Below are positions 5,185 to 11,905 of a DNA stretch of 11,905 bases, in pieces; position 1 is the first letter of the stretch; each line of letters starts with the position of its first letter. Origin of the DNA: Chloroflexota bacterium (GTDB lineage Bacteria; Chloroflexota; Dehalococcoidia; Plut-88900). The notes below the pieces were generated by a model. That model made no database searches and had not been told where the DNA came from. It was given only the letters and a program-made list of their open reading frames with translations. The translations under genes were made by a program, and so were the position numbers. The stretch covers positions 1 to 11,905 of the forward strand of contig JACZVB010000013.1 in the NCBI GenBank assembly GCA_022572865.1, in the 5' to 3' direction.

Positions 5185-6498
5185 ATGGGCGGATCTGAGG
5201 CGACCCTGTCCCGGGACATCGGCATAGGACTGATGGGCCTGGGGGGTGTGGGGGGAGGCGTCGCCCAGGTGCTCTCCAGCAAGGCCCAGGCCCTGTGCTC
5301 CATAGCCGGGTCTTCCCTATCTTTGCGAAGGGTTTTAGTCAGAGACCCGGGGAAGTCTCGTTCTTTTGACCCTCCGCCTCAGTTGCTGACCACCTCCCCC
5401 GACGATATCCTGGACGATCCTGACATCCACATCGTTATAGAAGTCATTGGCGGAGAATCCCCCGCCCACGAGTATATTTCCAAAGCCCTGACTCGGGGCA
5501 AGCACGTGGTCACAGCCAACAAGGAGGTGATAGGCAGACACGGCCCAGACCTGCTGAAACTTAGCGGCCTGCACCGGGTGGCCCTTCTCTACGAGGCCAG
5601 TGCAGGGGGTGGAATCCCCCTCATCAGCACACTGGCCCAGGACCTGTCCGCCAACGATATCAGCGGCATTACTGCTATCATCAATGGGACCACCAATTAC
5701 ATTCTGACCCGCATGGCCCAGGATGGCCTCGACTTCCAGAAGGCCCTGGCCCAGGCCAGTGAGTTGGGCTACGCCGAACCTGACCCCAGCGACGACATCG
5801 AGGGGACTGACGCAGCCCACAAGCTGGCCGTTATGGCTACCCTGGCCTTTCACGCGGATGTCCGCTCCGATGACATCTACAGAGAGGGAATCTCCCGCCT
5901 TACCGCTAGTGACTTCCAGTATGCAAAGGAGTTGGGCTACGTCATCAAACTGCTAGCTATAGGGAAAAACAACGATGACTCGATTCAGGTCAGGGTGCAT
6001 CCGGCGCTGCTGCCCCAAGATCTGCTGCTGGCCAAGGTAGATGGAGTCTTCAACGCAGTCCAGATCGATGCCGATGTGGCCGGACGAATTCTGCTATACG
6101 GTAGGGGCGCGGGGCCTATGCCCACGGCCAGCGCCATCATCTCCGACGTGGTGAAGATCGCAAAGAGCATCTCTTCCGGCCAGGCCGATAGCTGGTCTCC
6201 CTCGGCTATCTACTCCAAGAAGATTCAGCTGATGGAGGAGATCGAGACCCAGTTCTACCTTCGCCTGACGGTGGAGGATACCTATGGGGTCCTGGCCCAG
6301 ATAACCCGGATTTTCGGAGAGAATCGTATAAGCCTGGCCTCAGTGATCCAGAAGCGGACCGATGAGAAGGCAGGTACCGCAGAGATAGTCCTCATGACCC
6401 ACCCTGCTCTCGAGCGGGCCATGCGGAATGCGATATCCCAGATGGAAGGTCTAAAAGCCGTCAAAGAGATAGGCAACGTAGTGCGTGTAGAGGCTTGA
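5185..6498 (+). CDS. hom: Homoserine dehydrogenase with C-terminal ACT domain
   Basis: It reduces aspartate-4-semialdehyde to homoserine with NAD(P)H, the branch point toward threonine and methionine. The N-terminal Rossmann fold shows IGIGLMGLGGVGGGVAQVL, followed by HVVTANKEVIG. The catalytic domain has YEASAGGGIPLI, INGTTNYILTRM and GYAEPDPSDDIEGTDAAHKL. The last 80 residues form an ACT domain (LRLTVEDTYGVLAQITRIF and the helix and strands after it), the usual site of threonine feedback inhibition. Length (437 aa) is normal for the monofunctional enzyme. The ATG at 5185 has GGAG three bases upstream; a GTG at 5176 without a binding site would add three residues, so the start is uncertain. 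It leads a probable operon, with thrC 33 bases downstream. No clear promoter was found in the AT-rich stretch before it. Confidence 0.95.
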   Translation: MGGSEATLSRDIGIGLMGLGGVGGGVAQVLSSKAQALCSIAGSSLSLRRVLVRDPGKSRSFDPPPQLLTTSPDDILDDPDIHIVIEVIGGESPAHEYISKALTRGKHVVTANKEVIGRHGPDLLKLSGLHRVALLYEASAGGGIPLISTLAQDLSANDISGITAIINGTTNYILTRMAQDGLDFQKALAQASELGYAEPDPSDDIEGTDAAHKLAVMATLAFHADVRSDDIYREGISRLTASDFQYAKELGYVIKLLAIGKNNDDSIQVRVHPALLPQDLLLAKVDGVFNAVQIDADVAGRILLYGRGAGPMPTASAIISDVVKIAKSISSGQADSWSPSAIYSKKIQLMEEIETQFYLRLTVEDTYGVLAQITRIFGENRISLASVIQKRTDEKAGTAEIVLMTHPALERAMRNAISQMEGLKAVKEIGNVVRVEA

Positions 6499-6531
6499 AG
6501 TTGTCCACTGAGAAGCATAGGCTGCCCTGAA

Positions 6532-7596
6532 ATGGCTTTAGGAGTCCTAAACAGATACGGAGCAGATCTGCCCCTCACCCCCTCCACCCCTGTGATAACC
6601 CTTGGGGAGGGCGATACCCCCCTGGTCAGGTCCCAGAGGATAGAGGCGGAGCTTGGTGTGGGCCGTCTCTACTTCAAGCTCGAAGGCTGCAATCCCACGG
6701 GGTCCTTCAAGGACCGGGGAATGGTTGTAGCCGTGGCCAAGGCCCTGGAATCCGGGGCGAAGGCGATAATGTGCGCCTCAACGGGAAACACCAGCGCTTC
6801 GGCGGCGGCCTTCGGGGCCAGGTTTGGCCTGACCACCTATGTCCTGGTCCCAAAGGGCAACATAGCCCAGGGGAAATTGTCCCAGGCCCTGGTCCATAAC
6901 GCCAGGATAGTCCTTATAGACGGCAGCTTCGATCAGACCCTCAGGATCGTCCTCGACCTTACAAAAAAACACCCGATCGCCCTGGTGAACTCCTTGAATC
7001 CGTATCGTATCGAAGGGCAGAAGACTGCGGCCTTCGAGATTGTAGATACCCTGGGGGACGCCCCGGACTACCTCTTCATTCCGGTGGGTAATGCGGGTAA
7101 CATTACAGCTTACTGGAAGGGATTCAACGAGTATTACGATAAGAAAATAGCACGGAGCAAGCCACGAATGATGGGATTTCAGGCCGCGGGAGCGGCTCCT
7201 ATCGTCGATGGAGCGCCGGTACAGAACCCCCAGACCGTGGCCTCCGCCATTAGGATAGGGAACCCGGCCAGCTGGCAGGGGGCCCTGGCCGCCAAGCAAG
7301 AGTCGGGAGGCGTTATCGGGAAAGTCAGTGACGATGAGATACTGGAAGCGTACCAGGACCTGGCCCGTAAAGAAGGCATCTTTGGTGAGCCGGCCTCTGC
7401 GGCCTCCCTGGCGGGCTTGATGAAACAAGTACAGAATGGCGTAGACTTCAAGGGAAGAACCGTGGTCTGCATCATCACGGGCAACGGTCTGAAGGACCAG
7501 GAGACGGCCCTGAGGTCCGATGTATCCATGATGGAGGCTGCGCCGTCCCTGGAGGAAGTAGAGGCGGTGATAGAACTGGGCGTGACCCAGTCTTAG
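6532..7596 (+). CDS. thrC: Threonine synthase
   Basis: A PLP-dependent fold-type II enzyme that converts O-phospho-homoserine to threonine. GEGDTPLVRSQRIEAELG near the N-terminus, the PLP-lysine motif NPTGSFKDRGM (Lys60), the CASTGNTSASAAAF loop and the VGNAGNITAYWKGFNEY phosphate-binding region are all diagnostic. At 354 residues it is the short form common in Gram-positives and Chloroflexota, without the N-terminal extension of the long (E. coli-type) form. It follows hom by 33 bases on the same strand, so the pair provides the first and last steps of homoserine-to-threonine conversion. Homoserine kinase (thrB) is not in this window and must be elsewhere or replaced. The ATG at 6532 has only a weak upstream AUAGG. 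Confidence 0.95.
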   Translation: MALGVLNRYGADLPLTPSTPVITLGEGDTPLVRSQRIEAELGVGRLYFKLEGCNPTGSFKDRGMVVAVAKALESGAKAIMCASTGNTSASAAAFGARFGLTTYVLVPKGNIAQGKLSQALVHNARIVLIDGSFDQTLRIVLDLTKKHPIALVNSLNPYRIEGQKTAAFEIVDTLGDAPDYLFIPVGNAGNITAYWKGFNEYYDKKIARSKPRMMGFQAAGAAPIVDGAPVQNPQTVASAIRIGNPASWQGALAAKQESGGVIGKVSDDEILEAYQDLARKEGIFGEPASAASLAGLMKQVQNGVDFKGRTVVCIITGNGLKDQETALRSDVSMMEAAPSLEEVEAVIELGVTQS

Positions 7597-7635
7597 CCTT
7601 ATATCTGCTATGCCGTTTCTGAAAGAGGATAAACC

Positions 7636-8196
7636 GTGATAGACGGGTCTGCCATAGAGAAAGCCGTGGCCCGTATCATCGAGGCCATTGGCGACGACGC
7701 TGCAAGAGAAGGTCTAAAGGGCACGCCCGGAAGGGTTGCCTCCGCATATGCCGAGCTGTTCTCAGGCATCGGTAAGGACCCGTCGGAGGAGCTGCGCTCC
7801 GGCTTCGAGGAAGACCATCGGGATATGGTCATCCTACGGGACATGCCCTTTTATTCGATGTGTGAGCACCATTTCCTTCCCTTCTTCGGGACAGCCCATC
7901 TGGGATATCTGCCCAACGGCAAGGTCGTAGGGGTGAGCAAGCTGGCCAGGGTGGTTGACATCCTGGCCAAGAGGCCTCAGATGCAGGAGCGGCTCACGGC
8001 GCAGATAGCCGATACGATATTCGATGCGGTGCACCCCGATGGAGTGGCGGTGATCATAAGCGCAGAGCACCTTTGCATGACCATGAGGGGGGTAAACGTG
8101 CCGGGGACTAAGGTTCTTACCCTGGCCACCAGAGGAGATTTCAAAGGCAGCATTGTGACTCTTGAGCAGTTAGTGTCCATAGTGAAGGGGAGTTGA
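7636..8196 (+). CDS. folE: GTP cyclohydrolase I
   Basis: It opens GTP to 7,8-dihydroneopterin triphosphate, the first step to tetrahydrofolate and other pterins. The 186-residue protein is the standard FolE-I type. Zinc ligands Cys76, His79 (FYSMCEHHFLPF) and Cys147 (SAEHLCMTMRGV) are all present, as are GVSKLARVVD, the KRPQMQERLT segment and the N-terminal GTPGRVA motif. The start is GTG at 7636 with GAGGAT upstream. The gap from thrC is 39 bases, and its stop overlaps the next ATG by one base (TGATG), so it belongs to the same transcript. Its grouping with threonine genes is not obviously pathway-based and may reflect a shared need for housekeeping expression. Confidence 0.96.
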   Translation: MIDGSAIEKAVARIIEAIGDDAAREGLKGTPGRVASAYAELFSGIGKDPSEELRSGFEEDHRDMVILRDMPFYSMCEHHFLPFFGTAHLGYLPNGKVVGVSKLARVVDILAKRPQMQERLTAQIADTIFDAVHPDGVAVIISAEHLCMTMRGVNVPGTKVLTLATRGDFKGSIVTLEQLVSIVKGS

Positions 8197-9176
8197 TGGC
8201 GTCCTATCACATAGTCCAGGAGACCTTCGATACCCTGGCCTCAGGATGGGAAGCCCTACTTTCCCAGTCCCGCAGCAACACCGTCTTCGCCACTCCCACC
8301 TGGCTGCGATTGTGGTGGGATCAGCTCTCCGATCACCATGAGATGCTGCTTTTCGGCGTTCAAGAGGAACGCCAGCTCATTGCGGTGGCGCCTCTCAAGA
8401 GAAAGAATGGCCAGGTCTCATTCATCGGCAGCCCTAACGTCTGCGACTACATGGACTTCATCGTCAAGGAGGGACAGGACAGGGAGGTCTACGAGGCCCT
8501 GGCAGACCACCTATTGGCCCTGGAATGGGACGCCTTGTGCCTCAATGGCATAGCAGCGGATTCTCCGACCATGGCTTACCTGCCCGACCTGCTGAAAGAG
8601 AGGGGGATAACCGCGACAGTGCGGCCCGAGGAGGTATGTCCCAAGATAGACCTGCCCTCCACCTGGGACGAGTATCTGGGGCAGTTGAGCAAGAAGAACC
8701 GCCACGAGCTGCGGCGGAAGATGCGCCGACTTTACAGCGCTGGGGATGTACGATATTATGTCGCCGCCGAGTGTAATGGCTATTCCAAAGACTTGGAGGA
8801 GTTCCTTTCGCTGCTAACCAACAGCCGCGCCGATAAAGCCCTGTTCATGACCCGGGAGATCAAAGACTTCTTTCAGTCTGTAGTCCCAGGGATGGCGGAG
8901 CAGGGGATTGCGCGTCTCTCATTCCTGGAGTTGGACGGGAAGCGGGTCTCCTCGGTCATCTGTTTCGACTATAACGACTCATATTATTTGTACAACAGCG
9001 GCTACGATACGGAATACGCGTCCTTGAGCGTCGGACTTCTGCTGAAGGTCCTCTGCTTAAAGGAGGCCATAGAGGCGGGCAAAAAACAGTTTAATTTCCT
9101 TAGAGGCTCCGAGGTCTATAAATATCGACTCGGGGCCGTTGACGAAGTAATTTACACCATCTCGGCAACCCGGTAA
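8196..9176 (+). CDS. FemAB/BioF2-like (CelD-type) GNAT-fold acyltransferase
   Basis: The 326-residue protein resembles the PF13480 family (BioF2-like, formerly Acetyltransf_6), which has the double GNAT fold of FemAB peptidoglycan transferases and CelD/BcsL. The N-terminal half has FATPTWLRLWWDQLSD and LIAVAPLKRKNGQVSFIGSP. The central KKNRHELRRKMRRL and the C-terminal RLSFLELDGKRVSSVICFDYNDSYYLYNSGYD and FNFLRGSEVYKYRLGA are typical of this family. The substrate cannot be told from sequence; members modify cell-envelope polysaccharides, lipids or peptides. ATG at 8196 overlaps the folE stop by one base and has AAGGGGAG just upstream; a TTG at 8193 is a less likely start. The glycosyltransferase gene follows after 42 bases, suggesting a shared role in a glycoconjugate. 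No signal peptide or membrane helix is visible. Confidence 0.85.
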   Translation: MASYHIVQETFDTLASGWEALLSQSRSNTVFATPTWLRLWWDQLSDHHEMLLFGVQEERQLIAVAPLKRKNGQVSFIGSPNVCDYMDFIVKEGQDREVYEALADHLLALEWDALCLNGIAADSPTMAYLPDLLKERGITATVRPEEVCPKIDLPSTWDEYLGQLSKKNRHELRRKMRRLYSAGDVRYYVAAECNGYSKDLEEFLSLLTNSRADKALFMTREIKDFFQSVVPGMAEQGIARLSFLELDGKRVSSVICFDYNDSYYLYNSGYDTEYASLSVGLLLKVLCLKEAIEAGKKQFNFLRGSEVYKYRLGAVDEVIYTISATR

Positions 9177-9218
9177 CCCATAAGAATCCTTCAACCCAGA
9201 CTGTTCATCTAGTAGTCG

Positions 9219-10436
9219 ATGCGAACCGAACCCCTAAGCATAGCCCTGGTTAGCGTGCACGGCTGTCCCCTGGCCCGGCTGGGAGAGAGGGACACCGGTG
9301 GGATGAACGTATACCTTCTCCAGCTGGCCAAAGAGCTGGGGGAAAAAGGTATTCGGGCCGATGTCTTCACCCGCTACCATGATCCAAAGGACCCCCAGGT
9401 GGTGGAGCTGGGCCCCAATGCCCGGGTCATCCACATCGAGGCGGGAAGCTGGCACGAGGCCAAAAACGACATCTACCCTCTCCTCCCCGAGTTCGTGGAC
9501 AACATGGTCCGGTTCCAGGAGTCCAATGGCCTGGACTATGACCTGTACCACAGCCACTACTGGCTCTCTGGGCAGGCGGTGTCGATGCTCAACGGCGACT
9601 ATGCAATTCCCCACGTGGCCAGCTTTCACACCTTGGGAGAGGCCAAGATCCGGGCCCGCCCCGCCGAGATAGAAAGCGACTTGAGAATCCGCTCCGAAAG
9701 GGCGATTCTCGACCAGGCAGACCAGATCGTCGCCGTCAGTGAGCATGAGCGGCTCAACATGATCGATTACTACGACGCTTCCCCTGATAAGATCCGGGTC
9801 ATTCCGTGCGGGGTCGATATGGATACCTTCAGGCCCCGGGACAAGGGTGAGTCTCGGAGGGAGCTTGGCATCAGTGATTCCAAGGTGCTCCTCTTCGTGG
9901 GAAGGGTGCAGCCGTTGAAGGGCCCCGAGCTGCTGCTGAGGGCCGTTGCCAACCTCAAGAAGAGGGAGGGCCTGCGCCTTCTGATCGTGGGCGGAGACGA
10001 AGAGGGGGATGCGGAGATAAATAAGCTAAGAGAACTGGCTCAGGAACTGGATATAACCCGTATGGTGTCCTTCGAGGGGGTCGTACAGCAGAAGAGGCTC
10101 TCCCTGTACTACAACGCCGCCGATGTGTGTATCGTCCCGTCCTATTATGAAAGCTTCGGACTGGTTGCCGCAGAGGCCCTGGCTTGCGGCACCCCGGTCA
10201 TAGCGGCCAGAGTCGGCGGCTTGAGAGAGACTGTGACCGATGGTGTAAACGGCTACCTCATCCCCTCCCGGTCCCCCGAGGCCTTCGCGGAGAGGATCGA
10301 TCTTCTTCTGGACAACGACTATCTCTGTAAAGCCCTGGGGGCACGTGCCCGGACCTCGGTGCAGCGCCTGGACTGGCCCATCGTTGCTGATCAGATAGCG
10401 ACTCTGTACGGGTCGCTAGCCCTGGCCTGCAACTGA
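9219..10436 (+). CDS. GT4-family glycosyltransferase, MshA-like
   Basis: A GT-B fold retaining glycosyltransferase of family GT4 (405 aa). The N-terminus has HGCPLARLGERDTGGMNVY, the nucleotide-sugar/acceptor loop shared by MshA and sucrose-phosphate synthases. Next come YHSHYWLSGQAVSML, a VAVSEHERL segment and VIPCGVDMDTFRP. The C-terminal domain has FVGRVQPLKGPELLLRA and the E-x7-E signature (Glu311, Glu319) in YYESFGLVAAEALACGTPVIAA. The run of MshA-type motifs, especially HSHYWLSGQ and GRVQPLKGPE, makes transfer of GlcNAc to inositol-3-phosphate (first step of mycothiol synthesis) a serious possibility. The BshA (bacillithiol) and sucrose-phosphate synthase groups are alternatives. It closes the five-gene run and faces a tandem-GNAT gene whose stop lies 7 bases away. 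The ATG at 9219 lacks a good ribosome binding site. Confidence 0.9.
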   Translation: MRTEPLSIALVSVHGCPLARLGERDTGGMNVYLLQLAKELGEKGIRADVFTRYHDPKDPQVVELGPNARVIHIEAGSWHEAKNDIYPLLPEFVDNMVRFQESNGLDYDLYHSHYWLSGQAVSMLNGDYAIPHVASFHTLGEAKIRARPAEIESDLRIRSERAILDQADQIVAVSEHERLNMIDYYDASPDKIRVIPCGVDMDTFRPRDKGESRRELGISDSKVLLFVGRVQPLKGPELLLRAVANLKKREGLRLLIVGGDEEGDAEINKLRELAQELDITRMVSFEGVVQQKRLSLYYNAADVCIVPSYYESFGLVAAEALACGTPVIAARVGGLRETVTDGVNGYLIPSRSPEAFAERIDLLLDNDYLCKALGARARTSVQRLDWPIVADQIATLYGSLALACN

Positions 10437-10443
10437 CCTTCCC

Positions 10444-11385
10444 TTAGGCTCCCCCCTTCAGCATCTTCTCGTACCACACGGTGACCGCCTGTCTCTCGAA
10501 TCCCCCGGCCCGGTAGATTCTGTGAGCGCTGGGGTTGAGGCTGTCGACGGTGAGGTCTATACGGGCAGCGCCCTTGCCCCTGAGATAGTCCACCCCGGCC
10601 CGCATGACGGCAGTGCCCAGACCCTTACCCCGGTAGTTCGGGTGTGCGCCCATCATGCCGATGTATCCCGTGATGTCCCGGGGCCCGGCGTCCAGGCGGG
10701 TCCAGTTGAATCCCACCGTCTTATCGCCGTCCGTAACAAGAAGGATGTCATCGAAGTGGAACAGCCCCATGCGGGTCCTGTAGGCTACCTCCTCCAGGGT
10801 GTTGGGGCTAAAGCCCCAGTGCCTGGAGAAGGAGAGGTTCTGGATATACCTCAGCCTCTCATCGTCGCCCTCCGTGAAATGACGCAGGACAAAGGGGGCT
10901 GGCATCTCAGGGGCCGGCACGGTCGATGGGTCTTTGAGCCGCATCTCCCAGAACTTTCGGATGAAGCGAAACCCCGTCTTTAGCGCCAGGCGTCGGGCGT
11001 TCAGAGCGCCGTAGGGTACGGCCATCTGGACCACCTGATAATCCTCGTCGGCGGCCAAAGCCACAGAGGCCTCCACCAGCCGGGCCCCTATACCCCGGCG
11101 GTGATACTCGGGGTGCACGGCGCCCTCCAGCACCACCCTTCCCAGGGGCGGCTCGAAGCTGTTCTGCAGATACCCTACGGCCCGGGGCCCGTCGAAAGCC
11201 AGGAAGAGGTCCTGCTCCGGGTGAAGGTTGGGCTGGCCCAGCCATTCCCTCAGGTTCTCCACGGAGCGGGCCGCCCACCAACCGTATGGACCGTGGATAC
11301 TCGATGCCAGCCGGCAGTATGAGTCGATGTCGGCCCAGCGGAAATTTCTGATCTGAATAGTGATGGTCGCCTCCCGGGGCCTCAT
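10444..11385 (-). CDS. Tandem GNAT acetyltransferase, MshD-like
   Basis: Two GNAT domains are fused in 313 residues, the size and architecture of mycothiol synthase MshD, which acetylates the cysteinyl amine of Cys-GlcN-Ins. The first domain (about 8-150) has the acetyl-CoA loop HRRGIGARLVEA and NARRLALKTGF. The second (about 165-310) has VGFNWTRLD, IGMMGAHPNYRGKGLGTAV and NPSAHRIYRAGGFERQAV. The FNWT strand, the GMMGAHP...GLG loop and the final NPSAHRIY-GF region line up well, by eye, with the C-terminal domain of actinobacterial MshD. Unlike MshD, the N-terminal domain keeps an intact CoA-binding loop. The ATG at 11385 lacks a clear Shine-Dalgarno site but lies about 20 bases from the predicted transcription start. 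Generic GNATs with the same fold are common, so the substrate is inferred from shape and neighbours. Confidence 0.88.
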   Translation of the reverse strand: MRPREATITIQIRNFRWADIDSYCRLASSIHGPYGWWAARSVENLREWLGQPNLHPEQDLFLAFDGPRAVGYLQNSFEPPLGRVVLEGAVHPEYHRRGIGARLVEASVALAADEDYQVVQMAVPYGALNARRLALKTGFRFIRKFWEMRLKDPSTVPAPEMPAPFVLRHFTEGDDERLRYIQNLSFSRHWGFSPNTLEEVAYRTRMGLFHFDDILLVTDGDKTVGFNWTRLDAGPRDITGYIGMMGAHPNYRGKGLGTAVMRAGVDYLRGKGAARIDLTVDSLNPSAHRIYRAGGFERQAVTVWYEKMLKGGA

Positions 11386-11412
11386 ACGGTTGGGATTGAC
11401 AGGGCAGCCGAA

Positions 11413-11441
11413 ATTGTAGCAAAGTATCCTGCTGCCAGCAA
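11413..11441 (-). promoter_or_regulatory. Sigma-70-type promoter for the tandem GNAT gene
   Basis: On the minus strand, TTGCTG (11441-11436) and TACAAT (11418-11413) are spaced by 17 bases, a near-consensus pair. Transcription would start near 11406, giving a leader of about 20 bases before the ATG at 11385. Confidence 0.6.
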
Positions 11442-11455
11442 TCTGAGCTGGCGTC

Positions 11456-11464
11456 TGCTATATT
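11456..11464 (+). promoter_or_regulatory. Extended -10 promoter for the PIG-L gene
   Basis: TGCTATATT forms an extended -10 element (TG-n-TATATT) with a poor -35. The start near 11471 would leave only about 13 bases of leader, starting with the GGAGAG binding site. The -35 region of this promoter overlaps the minus-strand -35, so the two divergent promoters share one control region. Confidence 0.4.
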
Positions 11465-11483
11465 ACCCAAGGAGAGACCATAG

Positions 11484-11905
11484 ATGATTCCCACCCCTCA
11501 GAGCGTGATGGTTGTGACCCCTCATCCCGACGACTTCGAGTTCGGCTGCGCAGGCATCGTGGCGAAATGGGTGAAGGAGGGAGCAAAGGTGGTGCTGGTG
11601 GTGGCCACCAGCGGGGACAAGGGCACCGATGACCCTGAGATGGCCCCCGAGAGACTGGCCGCAATCAGGAGAGAGGAACAGATACAGTCCGGAAAGGTCC
11701 TGGGCCTATCGGAGGTGGTCTTCCTAGATTATCCAGACGGCGGCCTGGAGGATACCCCGGAATTTCGGGGCAAGATCGTGAAGCAGATACGCATCCATAA
11801 ACCGGATGCGGTCTTTACCACCTATCCCTTCAGGAAGAACTTCTATCTTCACCGTGACCACAGAATGGCGGGCCAGGTGACATTGGATGCCGCCTTCCCC
11901 TATGC
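11484..11905 (+). CDS. PIG-L/LmbE-family zinc deacetylase, N-terminal part (cut by window edge)
   Basis: The 140 complete codons visible show the PIG-L superfamily fold: VMVVTPHPDDFEFGCAG at the N-terminus, TSGDKGTDDPEM, ERLAAIRREEQ, VVFLDYPDGGLED, KPDAVFTTYPF and HRDHRMAG. His14, Asp17 (PHPDD) and His126 (HRDH) are the expected zinc ligands. Family members remove N-acetyl from GlcNAc conjugates, including MshB in mycothiol and BshB in bacillithiol synthesis; others act on antibiotics or phospholipids. The ATG at 11484 has AAGGAGAG eight bases upstream. The gene is divergent from the MshD-like gene across about 98 bases containing both promoters. Sharing a locus with MshA-like and MshD-like enzymes favours a role in the same pathway, though PIG-L proteins are numerous in Chloroflexota and this sequence alone does not fix the substrate. 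Confidence 0.93.
   Translation, partial: MIPTPQSVMVVTPHPDDFEFGCAGIVAKWVKEGAKVVLVVATSGDKGTDDPEMAPERLAAIRREEQIQSGKVLGLSEVVFLDYPDGGLEDTPEFRGKIVKQIRIHKPDAVFTTYPFRKNFYLHRDHRMAGQVTLDAAFPY

Noticed and set aside
6778..7428. Minus-strand open frame of 216 codons opposite thrC
   Set aside because: thrC is unmistakable on the plus strand, and the minus-strand translation shows no recognisable domain.
1..11905. CRISPR array, tRNA or rRNA genes
   Set aside because: No regularly spaced repeats and no conserved tRNA or rRNA segments were seen on either strand.

Overview
The window looks like a bacterial chromosome segment, most plausibly from a Chloroflexota (Dehalococcoidia-like) lineage. That placement is an inference from the mix of gene families and moderate-to-high GC content in the right half; no rRNA or other firm marker is present. 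Two regions of different character meet near position 5,100. The left part is lower in GC, has long non-coding stretches and carries degraded mobile DNA. The right part is a compact, GC-richer set of conserved metabolic genes.

Left part (1-5,100). A MerR-family regulator runs off the left edge on the minus strand. About 950 bases with no convincing gene follow, holding inverted repeats. Next is a tightly coupled three-gene unit (1157-3325): an unrecognised protein, a protein ending in HEAT-like helical repeats, and a small unrecognised protein, preceded by a good sigma-70-type promoter. A small RRM RNA-binding protein gene (3568-3846, minus) is flanked by two copies of a 38-base imperfect direct repeat exactly 490 bases apart. 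Beyond it lies the broken C-terminal end of an IS1380-like transposase (4117-4357). It is followed by an isolated ribosomal protein bS18 gene (4651-4941) with its own promoter and a foldable leader, and then a possible small protein remnant on the minus strand.

Right part (5,185-11,905). Homoserine dehydrogenase, threonine synthase, GTP cyclohydrolase I, a FemAB/BioF2-like acyltransferase and a GT4 glycosyltransferase run head to tail with gaps of 42 bases or less, or an overlap, as one probable operon. The glycosyltransferase closely resembles MshA of mycothiol synthesis. It is followed convergently by a tandem-GNAT acetyltransferase with the architecture of MshD. Divergently from that begins a PIG-L/LmbE zinc deacetylase of the MshB/BshB superfamily, which is cut by the right edge.

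How they may work together. hom and thrC supply two of the three steps from aspartate semialdehyde to threonine (thrB is not here), and folE begins pterin/folate synthesis. The glycosyltransferase, tandem GNAT and PIG-L deacetylase match three of the four dedicated enzyme types of mycothiol synthesis. This raises the possibility of a mycothiol-like or other glycosyl-thiol/aminosugar pathway, which is the most interesting hypothesis in the window. The three-gene unit at 1157-3325 is the best candidate for an uncharacterised system.
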